NCBI RefSeq assembly: GCF_021538895.1
Contig: NZ_JADDRL010000003.1
Location: forward strand, 124,001-188,000
Direction: 5' to 3'
DNA from: Streptomyces olivochromogenes
GTDB taxonomy: Bacteria; Actinomycetota; Actinomycetes; Streptomycetales; Streptomycetaceae
Length of the DNA stretch: 64,000 nt
Part shown: positions 1 to 9,117 of the stretch, one piece after another
Layout: every line of letters starts with the position of its first letter
How positions within the stretch are numbered: the stretch's first letter is position 1
Translations under genes and position numbers: made by a program
Notes under the pieces: generated by a model
Database searches by the model: none
Told to the model about the DNA's origin: nothing
What the model saw: the letters and a program-made list of their open reading frames with translations, nothing else

Positions 1-2
1 AC

Positions 3-1385
3 CGTGTCATCGACCACGTCCGCCAGGCGAACGCGCACGGCCTCGACTGGATGGTCATCACCGACCACGGCAGCGAGACGCACGCCAAGATCGGCGTGGA
101 GAAGGTCAACCCGGACATCGTCGCCGCCCGCGACCAGATCGACGACACGCTGGTCTTCCAGGGCCTGGAGTGGAACATCCCGGCCGCCGAGCACGGCACG
201 GTCTTCGTCCACCCCGGCCGCAACGAGGTCGCGGTGCTGAAGGAGTTCGAGACCTCCTTCGACGGCTCCGTGAAGAAGGCCTCCGCGAGCACCCCGGCCA
301 ACGAGGCCCTGGCGATCGCCGGTGTCAACTTCCTCGCCGAGCAGGTCCAGCGCCGCAAGGTCAAGGACGCGCTGTTCCTGGCCAACCACCCGGCGCGCAA
401 GGGCATCGACTCCCCGCACGAGATCCGCGGCTGGCGCGACGCCCAGCCCACCATCGCGGTCGGCATGGAGGGCGCCCCCGGCCACCAGGCCGCCGGCATC
501 GCCGCCCCGAACGGAGCGGGCTCCGGCCGCGGCTTCTACGACAACAGCCCGAGCGCCGACTCCTTCGCCGGCTACCCGCTGGAGAGCTACCGCACCTGGG
601 GCGGCTTCGACTGGATGACCGCCACCGTCGGCGGCCTGTGGGACAGCCTGCTGGCCGAGGGCAAGCCCTGGTGGATCACCGCCAACTCCGACTCCCACAA
701 CGTGTACGCCGACACCGCCGTGCGCGGCCCGGGCGGCGACTTCAACGGCAACGGCCGCTACGAGGACCCCGTCTACGGCGGCGGCCTCAACCTCACGGAC
801 GGCGACTACTGGCCGGGCCAGTACTCCCGCACCCACGTCGGTGCCGCCTGCTTCTCCTACCAGGCGGTCATGGACGGCATCCGCGCCGGCCGCGTCTGGG
901 TCGACCACGGCGGCCTGATCAGCGGCCTGAACGCCCAGCTGCGCTCCGGGTACCGCGCCGTCACCCTCGGCGACACGCTGCACGTGCGCAAGGGCAGCCA
1001 GGTCGACCTGGTCGTCGAGATCAGCCTGGCCAACGGCCCCAACTGGGCCCAGTTCGTGCCCTCGCTGGCCCGCGTGGACGTCATCCAGGGCGACGTCACC
1101 GGCCCGGTCGCCGACAAGGACGCGCTGAGCACCCCGAACACCAAGGTCGTGAAGTCCTTCGAGGTGAACAGGTCCACCGGTGGTGTCCGGCTCACCTACT
1201 CCCTGGGCCCGGTCGACAAGCCGGTGTACGTCCGCCTGCGCGGCACCGACGGCAAGCGCGGCGCCGTCGGCCTGAACGGCCCGGCCGTGGACCCGGCCGG
1301 TCCGGCCATGGACGTCCTCGGCGACGCCGACCCGTGGAAGGACCTGTGGTTCTACTCCAACCCGATGTGGGTCCTGCCCGCATGA
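3..1385 (+). CDS. PHP-domain phosphoesterase-like protein (5' end cut by window)
   Basis: The frame is open from the first complete codon at base 3, so the true start lies upstream of the window. The first residues read RVIDHVRQANAHGLDWMVIT followed by DHGSETHA, which fits the second metal-binding segment of a PHP (polymerase and histidinol phosphatase) fold. NHPARKG and NSDSHN further on supply His and Asp residues typical of the later metal-binding motifs. The last third looks like an extra beta-rich domain. PHP proteins of this size are usually metal-dependent phosphoesterases, but the substrate cannot be told. The stop overlaps the next ATG as ATGA, so translational coupling is likely. 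Family is fairly sure, function is not. Confidence 0.8.
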   Translation, partial: RVIDHVRQANAHGLDWMVITDHGSETHAKIGVEKVNPDIVAARDQIDDTLVFQGLEWNIPAAEHGTVFVHPGRNEVAVLKEFETSFDGSVKKASASTPANEALAIAGVNFLAEQVQRRKVKDALFLANHPARKGIDSPHEIRGWRDAQPTIAVGMEGAPGHQAAGIAAPNGAGSGRGFYDNSPSADSFAGYPLESYRTWGGFDWMTATVGGLWDSLLAEGKPWWITANSDSHNVYADTAVRGPGGDFNGNGRYEDPVYGGGLNLTDGDYWPGQYSRTHVGAACFSYQAVMDGIRAGRVWVDHGGLISGLNAQLRSGYRAVTLGDTLHVRKGSQVDLVVEISLANGPNWAQFVPSLARVDVIQGDVTGPVADKDALSTPNTKVVKSFEVNRSTGGVRLTYSLGPVDKPVYVRLRGTDGKRGAVGLNGPAVDPAGPAMDVLGDADPWKDLWFYSNPMWVLPA

Positions 1386-2002
1386 CCGCACCGCACCACG
1401 TGTCCGGCGTCCACTCCGTCATCGGGGTGGACGCCGGCACGGCGAGCCTGCGCGAGGCCGACCACCTCGCCCACCGCCTGAGGGAACGACTCGGCCTGCC
1501 GACGGGCACCGTCGTCTGTACGCACCTGATCCGCACCGACGACCGCCGGGGCACCGCCGTCTCGCTCGCCCTGCCCGACGCCGGGGCGGCCGAAGCGGCC
1601 TGGCAGCGCCTGGCCGACCTGGCCGATCCGGGACTCGGCGCCGCGCTGGGCGAGCGCGCGTACGGCTCGGAGCACGCCGCGCGCACCGCCGCGCCGGTCG
1701 CCGCCGAGCACGCGGACCGGCGGGGCGGGAGGGCCGTGCTGTATCCCGGGGCGGACCGGCTCACCGGCACCGTCACGGTGGCCGAGGTGCTGGCCACCGC
1801 CATAGACCGGATCGTCGTGGTCGGTGCGCCGGCCGTGGACGGCCAGGGGCCGGATCCGGCCACCCCGGTCGTCACCCGTGATCACGTACGACCCGAATGG
1901 CGCGACGGGCTGCTGACCTTGGCGCTCGTCCCCGCGGTCGGCGGAACCCTCGCCCCGTTCGAGGTGCCCAACCCGACGCCCTGCTGCGTGGACCACGCCT
2001 GA
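1382..2002 (+). CDS. Hypothetical protein coupled to the PHP gene
   Basis: 206 residues starting at the ATG that overlaps the PHP gene stop (ATGA). I do not recognise a family. It has no signal peptide or membrane segment. It is a soluble, Ala/Asp-rich alpha/beta-looking protein ending in a short Cys-containing tail (NPTPCCVDHA) that might bind a metal. Coupling to the PHP gene suggests the two products act together. The frame has the expected Streptomyces third-position bias, which supports a real gene. Confidence 0.7.
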   Translation: MTAPHHVSGVHSVIGVDAGTASLREADHLAHRLRERLGLPTGTVVCTHLIRTDDRRGTAVSLALPDAGAAEAAWQRLADLADPGLGAALGERAYGSEHAARTAAPVAAEHADRRGGRAVLYPGADRLTGTVTVAEVLATAIDRIVVVGAPAVDGQGPDPATPVVTRDHVRPEWRDGLLTLALVPAVGGTLAPFEVPNPTPCCVDHA

Positions 2003-2186
2003 CTCTGCCGGGGGCCGCGCCTGACAGGGTGACGTCCGCCGGCCGACGGCGAATTGCCCCGCGGCGGCGGGGGAGAGCCCGTCGCCGTCGGCGCCCCCGG
2101 TGCCGTACTCACCCGCGAGGGTGGTCGTCGGGCACACACGGCGCAGGACCGGGCGGCCGCGTCGCCCGTCTGGCGATCATGGCGCC

Positions 2187-3812
2187 GTGACTCGATCCAC
2201 CCTCCGCCGCTTCTGGCGCCCCCATGCCCTGCTCACCGCGAGCCTCGGCGCCCTCACCCTGCTGACCCCGCTGTCCGCACCGCCCGCCCACTCCGCGCCG
2301 GCCACGCCCGGGCAAGCCCGGTCGGTGCCACCGCCTCGGCCACCGACCGCCGCCGAGGCGCGCACGGCCCGGTATCTGGAGTCCGTCCGCAACCACCCCG
2401 ACCTGCTGCGCGACTTCTTCACGCGCCTGCCCAAGGGTGCCGACCTGCACAACCACCTCTCCGGGGCGGTGTCGACCGAGTACCTGATCGAGCTGTCCGC
2501 CGAGGACGGCCTGTGCATCGACACCAGCACGACGACCGCCGTGACCCCGCCCTGCGGCAGCGGCACCCGCCCGGCCGCCGACGCCCGCACCGACCAGGCG
2601 TTCCACGACGCGATCGTGCGCGCCTGGTCGATGCAGGACTTCCCGCCGGACCAGAACGGCCACGACCACTTCTTCGACACGTTCGGCAAGTTCGGCGAGG
2701 TGATCTGGCGCCATCGCGGCAAGCAGCTCGCCGAGGTCGCCGACACCGCGGCCGCGCAGAACCAGTTCTACCTGGAGACCATGGTCACACCGGCTCCCGA
2801 CAGCGTGGCGAAACTCGCCGACGAGGTCGGCTGGGACGCCGATCTGGCCGCGCTGCACGCCAGGTTGACCGCCGGCGGCAAGCTGGACAAGGTCGTCGCC
2901 GAAGCCCGTGAAGAGGCCGACGACGGCGACGCCGAGTTCCGCGCCGCGGCCCGCTGCGACACCGACAGCCCGCGGCCGTCCTGCCGGCTGCCGGTGCGCT
3001 GGATCTCCCAGGTGGGCCGGAGCGGTTCGCCGGAGCGGGTCTTCACCCACCTCGCCCTCGGCATGCGGCTGGCCGAGCGCGACCGGCGCTTCCTCGCGGT
3101 CAACCTCGTCCAGCCCGAGGACGGGGACAGCTCGCTGCGGAACTACAGCCTGCAGATGCGCATGGTCCGGTACCTGCGCACCGTCTACCCGAAGGCCCAT
3201 GTCACCCTGCACGCGGGCGAGTTGTGGACCGGACTGGTCAAGCCGGAGGACCTGAGGTTCCACATCCGGGAGGCGGTGACCGTCGCAGGCACCGAGCGGA
3301 TCGGCCACGGAGTCGACCTCGTCCACGAGGACGACTGGCAGGGGACCGCCCGCACCATGGCCGACCGGGAGATCGCCGTCGAGGTCCCGTTCACCAGCAA
3401 CGCCCAGATCCTCGGCGTACGCGGTGCCCAGCACCCGTTCGAGACGTACCGCGCCCACGGCGTGCCCGTCGTCCTGGCCACCGACGACCCGGGCGTGTCC
3501 CGGACCGACATCAGCCACGAGTACCAGTACGCCGCCGAGACCTACGGCCTGACCTACTCAGAGCTGAAGGACCTGGCCCGGGCGTCCCTGGAGTACTCCT
3601 TCCTGCCCGGCCGCAGCCTGTGGCGCGGCAACCCGACGCGCGACGGCTACCGCCTCCAGTGGTTCTGCCGCGGCCGGCTCCCCGGCAGCGGCCACGGGCC
3701 CGGGCCCGAGTGCCGCCGCCTGATCGCCGGCAGCCCGAAGGCCGAGGCGCAGTGGCGCCAGGAGGCCACCTTCGCCACCTTCGAAACCCGCTTCGCCGGC
3801 CCCCTCCGCTGA
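2187..3812 (+). CDS. Secreted adenosine deaminase family protein (ADGF-like)
   Basis: 541 residues from GTG at 2187, chosen because it gives a classical signal peptide (TRSTLRRFWR, then a hydrophobic stretch, then APPAHSAPA as a cleavage region). A start at 2100 would put a basic tail in front of the signal. The catalytic domain shows the zinc motif KGADLHNHLSG, the THxGE-like segment VTLHAGE, RIGHGVDLV, and ATDDPGVS near the C-terminus, the full set for adenosine deaminases. It is longer than cytosolic ADA (about 340 residues) and resembles the secreted ADA-related growth-factor type, with an insertion in the middle. Predicted to deaminate adenosine outside the cell, probably for purine salvage. 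Substrate not provable from sequence. Confidence 0.85.
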   Translation: MTRSTLRRFWRPHALLTASLGALTLLTPLSAPPAHSAPATPGQARSVPPPRPPTAAEARTARYLESVRNHPDLLRDFFTRLPKGADLHNHLSGAVSTEYLIELSAEDGLCIDTSTTTAVTPPCGSGTRPAADARTDQAFHDAIVRAWSMQDFPPDQNGHDHFFDTFGKFGEVIWRHRGKQLAEVADTAAAQNQFYLETMVTPAPDSVAKLADEVGWDADLAALHARLTAGGKLDKVVAEAREEADDGDAEFRAAARCDTDSPRPSCRLPVRWISQVGRSGSPERVFTHLALGMRLAERDRRFLAVNLVQPEDGDSSLRNYSLQMRMVRYLRTVYPKAHVTLHAGELWTGLVKPEDLRFHIREAVTVAGTERIGHGVDLVHEDDWQGTARTMADREIAVEVPFTSNAQILGVRGAQHPFETYRAHGVPVVLATDDPGVSRTDISHEYQYAAETYGLTYSELKDLARASLEYSFLPGRSLWRGNPTRDGYRLQWFCRGRLPGSGHGPGPECRRLIAGSPKAEAQWRQEATFATFETRFAGPLR

Positions 3813-3829
3813 GTCGGCCGCCAGCAGGG

Positions 3830-4194
3830 CCGTGCGGTGGGACGGGCGTCAGCGCCGCCCGTCCCAAGGGGCCGGCGGCCTCGGTCGGCCGGGCCCGCAG
3901 CTCCTCGTGGCCGATCCGCACCAGCCCGGCCAGCACATGCCCCTTGGACGGGTAATGCGTGTACAGCGTCGCGGAGTTGTTGCCGACCACGCCGGCGACC
4001 TGCCGGATCGAGGCGTCCGCGAAACCGGACCCGGCGAACGGCTCCAGGCCGGCCCGCAGGATCCGCCCCCGGGTATCGGGCGGTGTGACGGCGTCGGGGA
4101 GCACCGGCGCCGTGGCGACGACCCGCCGCCGCAGGCGTGGCGCGAACTCAGCCGCCAGAACTGGCCGGTACACCTTCGATCTCGCCCCCGACAT
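3830..4194 (-). pseudogene. TetR-family regulator remnant (DNA-binding domain only)
   Basis: Reading leftwards from ATG at 4194, the frame encodes RGRILRAGLEPFAGSGFADA, then SIRQVAGVVGNNSATLYTHY and PSKGHVLAGLV, a clear TetR helix-turn-helix. After about 110 residues the homology stops and the frame runs on without a stop into the antisense of the adenosine deaminase gene. The ligand-binding domain of roughly 130 residues is absent. This is therefore a 3'-truncated remnant, not a working repressor. Confidence 0.7.
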
Positions 4195-4347
4195 AGCCCT
4201 TCCCACGACCGGGCACGAGAAGGTCGGCTTCGACGTGGAGGCCGACGTCGGACGGGACAACGAGCCGCCGGAGCCGTGGCGTTGGGTCTGGCGGACTGGC
4301 GGGAAAACGCCCCGGCCGAGCCCGCCACCCGCGGCTATCCTGCCCAG

Positions 4348-5163
4348 ATGTCGATCATGAATCGGGAGACGGACGCGCAGCTGGCCGTGGCCGCGGCGCA
4401 AGCGGGGGCCGCGGTGGTGCGGGACATGTACGGGGCGTCGCTGGGACGCGTGGACAAGGGCGGTGGTGACTTCGCGACCGCCGCGGACCTCGCGGCGGAG
4501 CGGGCCATCCTCGACGTCCTGACGAGCGCACGTCCGGACGACGCAGTGACCGGGGAGGAGAGCGGGGACACCGGCGCCGCGGGCGCGGCGCGCCGGTGGC
4601 TGGTCGACCCCTTGTGCGGCACGCACAACTACGCCGCGCGGAACATGCTCGTCGCCGTGAACGTCGCCCTGCGGGTGGGATCCGAGGTTGTCGTGGCGGC
4701 GTCGGCGGATCCCTTCAGCGGCGAGGTGTTCTGGACCGATGGCGACCGGGCCCGGCTGCGACGCGACGGCGTGGACGAGGAGTTGGCGCCGTCGTCCGAC
4801 TCCCGGCTGGTGGACGTCAACATCGATCCGCCGTTTCCCAACGCGCCCGGTTTCCGGGCGGTCCGGCTGCTGGCCGAGCCGGAGTTCGAGGGGCGTCTGC
4901 GGCCCCGGGTGGTGTCCACGACGTTGGCGGTGGCCTGGGTCGCCGCGGGGCGCAGGGCCGCGTACGTCACCGACGGCCACCTGCGCGACAGCGTGCACTT
5001 CGCCGCCGGCATCGCCCTGTGCCGTGCCGCCGGCTGCACGGTGACCGGCCTGCACGGTCAGCCGACGCACACGGGCGCGGGCGGGCTGATCGTGGCAGCC
5101 GATCAACGCACCCACGCCCTGCTGCTGGACCTGGTCAAGAGGCAGGAGTCCGGCGGCCGTTGA
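4348..5163 (+). CDS. Inositol-monophosphatase-like protein with altered metal site
   Basis: 271 residues from ATG 4348. The fold signature is clear: GGGDFATAADLAAE near the N-terminus, TGEESG (metal-binding Glu), WLVDPLCGTHNYA, and a C-terminal LRDSVHFAAGIALC. In active enzymes of this superfamily the second motif is DPxDGT and the last is WDxAAG. Here the second Asp of DPxDGT is Cys and the WD Asp is His. Two metal ligands are therefore missing, so normal Mg-dependent phosphatase activity is doubtful. It may bind a sugar or inositol phosphate, or have a changed metal. No operon partner: the downstream gene converges. Confidence 0.75.
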   Translation: MSIMNRETDAQLAVAAAQAGAAVVRDMYGASLGRVDKGGGDFATAADLAAERAILDVLTSARPDDAVTGEESGDTGAAGAARRWLVDPLCGTHNYAARNMLVAVNVALRVGSEVVVAASADPFSGEVFWTDGDRARLRRDGVDEELAPSSDSRLVDVNIDPPFPNAPGFRAVRLLAEPEFEGRLRPRVVSTTLAVAWVAAGRRAAYVTDGHLRDSVHFAAGIALCRAAGCTVTGLHGQPTHTGAGGLIVAADQRTHALLLDLVKRQESGGR

Positions 5164-5204
5164 CGCACGGCCGCGCTCAGCCGACCGGCTTCGGCGCGGC
5201 GCTC

Positions 5205-6482
5205 TCAGTGCCCCAGCAGCAGCCCCGTCCCCGTCACGTCCGCGCGGATGCCGTCCTTCTCCACCGTCACGTCCCGCAGGCGCACGTCGCCGGAAGGCGG
5301 CTTCGGCAGCCGGAAGGAGAAGGCGAAGCGGTCGGCGATCTGGGGACGGGCGAGCTGGGTCAGGGCGGTGAGCAGCGTCGGGTCCAGGCCCAGCCGCCGC
5401 AGGAGTCGCGGGTGCGCGAGCGCGATGTCGACGAGGTTCACGCGGGTGAGGTCGTGCAGGAAACGCGGCGCGCCGGTCAGCCGGTGGAGCGCGTCGTCGT
5501 CACGCAGCCCGGCGCGTACGATCCGGTCGGGCAGGCCCAGGCGGTGCGCGATCTCCGGAACCGCGAGCAACGCCTTGAGCTTCGCCGCCTCGCGGGTGAG
5601 GCGGCGGGCCGAGGTACGGGTGAGGTGGAGGCCCTCGGTGGGTCCGTCGCCCGGCCGGTAGGTCGCGAGGTCGCCGATGTCCAGCCGCATGCCGTTCACC
5701 GACGTGGCGATGCCGCGCTCGCCGACGCGCCGGATGCGGGCGTCGGCGTGGACCCGCAGATCGTGCCCGGCGACGCGCAGCCCACCGTGCGCCAGGACCT
5801 GGCCGCGGCCGTGGGCGGAGAAGGTCACCTGCGAGGCGCCGAGCTCGCGGTTCATGTCGGCGAACGACAGCAGGACATGGCCGCGCAGTTGGGGGATCGC
5901 CGCGCCGCGCACCGAGGTGGGTCCGTCGCCGTCGATGCGTACGTCGTGCGCGGTGGCCGTGACCCGGGTGAGCGTGACGCGTTCGGCGGCCACGTTCGGG
6001 ACGGTGACCGTGACCGAGTCCAGGCGCCCCGCGGCCAGTTGGGTGAGGAAGGGGAACCCGCCGATCCGTACCTCCGGGGCGGCGGCCAGGTCCAGTTGGT
6101 CCTTGAGCCGGTCGGCGGCCCGGTGCTCGGCGTACAGCACCGCCCAGCGGTCGGCGAGGGTGGCGAGGCAGGCGAGGGTCAGTGTCCAGGTCAGGAACTT
6201 GAGGACGACGGGCAGCCCGGTGGCGCGATTGCGGCGCCGACTGCCCCGTCGATGGTTGGGCGGCGCCCAGGGCTCCTCCGCGTCCTGGTCCTCTGGGGCC
6301 GGATGGTCGGCGGCGAACTCGTCCAGTGGGTCGTCGGCGAGGGCGGCCAGTTCGTCGTACGGACTTCGGCGGGCCGGAACCTCTTCGGACGGTGGATCGT
6401 CCGAGGGAGGGCGCGGCCCGCTCGACCGCGGGGCCGGTGACGGGTGGGGACGGTGCGTGTGTATGCGGTGGGGGGTACGCAT
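5205..6482 (-). CDS. LmeA-like phospholipid-binding protein (DUF2993)
   Basis: 425 residues. The first 85 are Pro/Arg/Asp-rich and disordered, followed by an RRR-rich stop and one membrane segment (VVLKFLTWTLTLACLATLAD, about residues 91-110). The rest is the beta-rich extracellular DUF2993 domain, with the hallmark RIGGFPFLTQLAAGRLDSV and a C-terminal DVTVEKDGIRADVTG. The mycobacterial member LmeA binds phosphatidylinositol lipids and helps mannan elongation. Role here is inferred from family: a membrane-anchored lipid-binding cell-envelope protein. The 252-bp divergent gap to the universal stress gene holds its promoter, not resolved by eye. Confidence 0.85.
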   Translation of the reverse strand: MRTPHRIHTHRPHPSPAPRSSGPRPPSDDPPSEEVPARRSPYDELAALADDPLDEFAADHPAPEDQDAEEPWAPPNHRRGSRRRNRATGLPVVLKFLTWTLTLACLATLADRWAVLYAEHRAADRLKDQLDLAAAPEVRIGGFPFLTQLAAGRLDSVTVTVPNVAAERVTLTRVTATAHDVRIDGDGPTSVRGAAIPQLRGHVLLSFADMNRELGASQVTFSAHGRGQVLAHGGLRVAGHDLRVHADARIRRVGERGIATSVNGMRLDIGDLATYRPGDGPTEGLHLTRTSARRLTREAAKLKALLAVPEIAHRLGLPDRIVRAGLRDDDALHRLTGAPRFLHDLTRVNLVDIALAHPRLLRRLGLDPTLLTALTQLARPQIADRFAFSFRLPKPPSGDVRLRDVTVEKDGIRADVTGTGLLLGH

Positions 6483-6734
6483 CCGCAGATTTGATCATAT
6501 GTTCCCACCCGCGCCGCAAACTCTGTCCGACGCAACGGATGAAATCAGCCACGCGGCTACACGCCCCGCGCGCGATGCGTCCGTCCGGCGGCGCCTCCAC
6601 CCGGTGGCGCCTCCACCCGGCGTACGGCGCCATGCCCTTGGCCGCCCTTCCCTGGCGGGCGGCCGCTCGGTCGCGCAGCGTGGAGGGAGGGGGACGACCG
6701 TGGCGGCGACGGAGCCACAGGAGAGGTGAGGCAG

Positions 6735-7178
6735 ATGGACAGGGATGCCGCGAAGCCGCGGGTCGTGGTGGGTGTCGACGGGTCGCCGTCCTCGCACGCC
6801 GCGCTGCGCTGGGCCGTCCGCTACGCCGGCCTCCTCGGCGCCGGCGTGGACGCGGTGGCGGCGTGGGAGCTGCCGGGTGAGTACAGCTGGTCGGCGCCGG
6901 CCGTGGACACCGACTTCGACGAGGAGAACGCCCGGCAGGGGCTGACCAGCGCACTGACGGACGCCCTGGGCACCGAGGGTGCCGCCGCGGTCCGGCCGCT
7001 CCTGGTGCGCGGCAACACCGCCGACGTGCTGCTGCGGGCGGCCGAGGGAGCCGCGGCGCTGGTGGTGGGCAGCCGCGGCCACCGGGGCTTCACCCGTGCC
7101 CTCCTGGGATCCGTCAGCCAGCACGTGGCGCAGCACGCGAAGTGCCCGGTCGTGATCGTCCGCCCGGACACGGACTGA
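6735..7178 (+). CDS. Universal stress protein, single UspA domain
   Basis: 147 residues. ATG 6735 is preferred to GTG 6726 because AGGAGAGG sits about nine bases before it. The domain starts RVVVGVDGSPSSHAALRWAV and ends with the nucleotide-binding signature GSRGHRGFTRALLGSVSQHV, followed by AKCPVVIVRP. The Gly-rich GSRGH...GSVS motif marks an ATP-binding Usp. Probably a cytosolic stress or dormancy protein. A two-domain Usp lies convergently downstream, a common pairing in Streptomyces. Confidence 0.9.
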   Translation: MDRDAAKPRVVVGVDGSPSSHAALRWAVRYAGLLGAGVDAVAAWELPGEYSWSAPAVDTDFDEENARQGLTSALTDALGTEGAAAVRPLLVRGNTADVLLRAAEGAAALVVGSRGHRGFTRALLGSVSQHVAQHAKCPVVIVRPDTD

Positions 7179-7244
7179 CCGACTGGCCGACTGAGGTGAG
7201 GTGCGGGGCGATGCGGTGCCGCCCCGGCCCGGCCCGGAGGCCGC

Positions 7245-8135
7245 TTACGAGGACGAGTCCGGGACGGTGATCACCGGGCAGCGGGCATGGTTCAGCACGC
7301 CCTGGCTGACCGAGCCCAGCACCATGCCGGCGAAGCCCCCGTGACCCCGGGTGCCGACGACCAGGCCCAGCGCGTGGGCGGAGGCCTCGGTCAGCTCCTC
7401 CACCGGATGGCCGATGACGAGTTCGCGGTTCAGCTTCACGTCCGGGTAGGCGGCGCCGCGCCCGGCGACGGTCTCGGAGAGCACGCGGCGGCACTCCATC
7501 TGCGCCGCGTGTTCGTCGAAGATCCCGAACGGCCCGGGCTGCCACACGTACAGCGCTCGCAGCGAGGCGCCGCGCAGGGCGGCCTCCTCGAAGGCGAAGT
7601 CGACGGCGGCGGCCGATCGCGTGCTGCCGTCCACGCCCACCACGAAGTGGGCGGGCTCCTGGGCGACGTGCTCAGACTCCGGTACGACGACCACCGGGCA
7701 GTCCGCGTGCGCCGAGACGGGCAACGCGACCGAGGAGGACGAGGCGAGCACCTCCTTGGCCCGGCTCAGATGCCGGGATCCCACCACGACGACCGTGGCC
7801 CGGCCGCTCTGCTCCCGCAGGTTCCACACCGGGTCGCCCTCGGCCAGCAGCCCGGACACCTCGGTGTCCGGAACTCGCTCCTCCACGAAGGCCACCGCCG
7901 CCTTGAGGATCTCGTCCCCGGTCGTGTGCAGCGTCCGGTTCCACTCCTCCCAGGACGCCCGGGGCCCCTGAAGCGTCGTGCCGCCGGTCGGCACGCCCTC
8001 GGCGTGCATCAGGAGCAGCGGCACCCGGCGCCGCGCGGCCTCGTCGGCCGCCCAGGCCAGTGCCTTCCGCTTCGTGGGATCGGGGTCGACACCGACCACG
8101 ACCGGCTTCGCGTCGCTGCCTCGGGGCGTCGTCAT
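7245..8135 (-). CDS. Universal stress protein, tandem UspA domains
   Basis: 296 residues from ATG 8135; a GTG nine bases earlier is possible, but GAGGTGG is spaced for the ATG. Two Usp domains are visible. The first begins PVVVGVDPDPTKRKALAWAA and ends around SAHADCPVVVVPE; the second begins HFVVGVDGSTRSAAAVDFAF and ends GTRGHGGFAGMVLGSVSQGV. The second has the complete ATP-binding motif. The first has GSRHLSRAKEVLASSSSV, a weaker version. Tandem-domain Usp proteins are usually linked to hypoxia or stationary phase in actinobacteria; that link is general knowledge, not shown here. Confidence 0.9.
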   Translation of the reverse strand: MTTPRGSDAKPVVVGVDPDPTKRKALAWAADEAARRRVPLLLMHAEGVPTGGTTLQGPRASWEEWNRTLHTTGDEILKAAVAFVEERVPDTEVSGLLAEGDPVWNLREQSGRATVVVVGSRHLSRAKEVLASSSSVALPVSAHADCPVVVVPESEHVAQEPAHFVVGVDGSTRSAAAVDFAFEEAALRGASLRALYVWQPGPFGIFDEHAAQMECRRVLSETVAGRGAAYPDVKLNRELVIGHPVEELTEASAHALGLVVGTRGHGGFAGMVLGSVSQGVLNHARCPVITVPDSSS

Positions 8136-8204
8136 CTCCACCACCTCATTTCCGGCGTCCTCGCCACTCCCGGCCTGATATCAGGATCTACCGGACGGGA
8201 GGAT

Positions 8205-8279
8205 CCTTCAGGACTTGGGCGAGGGGACGCCTTCAGGACCCGGGCGGAGGGATCCGTGGGATCCGTCAGGACTCGGGTG
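8205..8279. repeat. Three imperfect copies of the regulator stop region
   Basis: On the minus strand three copies of a segment reading CCC(G/A)(A/G)GTCCTGA plus GG(A/C) follow each other, at about 8263-8279, 8230-8246 and 8205-8221 (spacing 33 and 25 bp). The first contains the real TGA of the YheO-type gene. The other two repeat the same stop context in its 3' untranslated region. Confidence 0.7.
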
Positions 8280-8976
8280 CGGGCCGTCCGTCCCGAGACG
8301 TGGGTGCCGTCGAGCTCGCCGCCCCGTCGTCGCCGTCGGACCGGGTCGCGGAGAGGTAGGTGTAGGCGGAGGCGCGGGAGATGCCGAGCCGGGTCGCGAT
8401 CTGCTGGACCGCGCCGCGCACGGCGAAGACGCCCCGCCGGTCCAGGTCGCGGAACAGGTCCAGGCGCTCCGCGCGGGTGAGCTGCGCCCACGGCTTGTTC
8501 GCGCGCAGCTGGCGGGCGTCGACGATCGAGTCGAGCACCGCGCCGATGTCGTCGCCGAAGGTGGTGGTCGGCGGGGGCGCGGCGGGTGCCGTGACGCCGG
8601 CGAGTTCGCCGATCAGGGTGTGAACCTGGTTCACGGCCGTCACGTCCACGTTGATGCACAGGGCACCGAACACCGCACCGCTCGTGTCACGGAGCACCAT
8701 GGTGGACGACTTCAGCAGCTTCCCGTCCTGGGTGCGGGTGAGGTAGTTGAGCTCGTCCTCCGCCTCGTCGCCGCGCGCCAGGAGCTTCATGCCGATCTCG
8801 CTCATGGACCCGCCGACGCCGCGTCCCGTGACCGAGCCCGCGAGGGCGACGACGGACTGTTCGGGGCGGCGGAAGTCGTGGACCACCACCTCGCAGAACG
8901 AACCGAGGGTCGCGGCGATCCCGTCGATCACCGGGGTGAGCGCGGCGATGATCGCGTCCTGTTCGTCGGCCGGCAT
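8266..8976 (-). CDS. YheO/DauR-type transcriptional regulator (PAS-like plus HTH)
   Basis: 236 residues from ATG 8976, preceded by GAGGGGG at good spacing. Residues 1-115 form the YheO PAS-like sensor domain (LGSFCEVVVHDFRRPEQSVV, then GALCINVDVTAVNQV). Residues about 165-220 are a C-terminal helix-turn-helix: RGVFAVRGAVQQIATRLGIS followed by RASAYTYLSA. The Escherichia coli family member DauR controls D-arginine use. This gene is divergent from a PLP dehydratase with 141 bp between starts, so it most likely regulates that enzyme in response to an amino acid. A short Ser/Asp-rich tail follows the HTH. Confidence 0.85.
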   Translation of the reverse strand: MPADEQDAIIAALTPVIDGIAATLGSFCEVVVHDFRRPEQSVVALAGSVTGRGVGGSMSEIGMKLLARGDEAEDELNYLTRTQDGKLLKSSTMVLRDTSGAVFGALCINVDVTAVNQVHTLIGELAGVTAPAAPPPTTTFGDDIGAVLDSIVDARQLRANKPWAQLTRAERLDLFRDLDRRGVFAVRGAVQQIATRLGISRASAYTYLSATRSDGDDGAASSTAPTSRDGRPAPES

Positions 8977-9024
8977 GTGCTGCCCCCTCGCGCTGCGCCG
9001 AGCACCGGGTCCGCGTGCTCGGTC

Positions 9025-9095
9025 TGGACATTCAGTATAGGTGATGGACAATAATTCCAGTGATTCGATGGACCAGGTAAGACCAGGCAGCCCCA
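9025..9095. promoter_or_regulatory. Divergent promoter region with repeated GATGGAC
   Basis: The 141-bp gap is locally AT-rich. GATGGAC occurs at 9043-9049 and 9067-9073, a 24-bp spacing, with a related TGGACATT at 9025-9032. These are candidate binding sites for the divergent YheO-type regulator. No convincing -35/-10 pair was identified. Confidence 0.35.
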
Positions 9096-9117
9096 GACCG
9101 TCGTAGGGAGTACGACC

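Noticed and set aside
8145..8976. Extension of the YheO-type frame upstream to 9996
   Set aside because: That part is antisense to the dehydratase gene and has no family similarity; ATG 8976 has a good ribosome site and starts the known domain.
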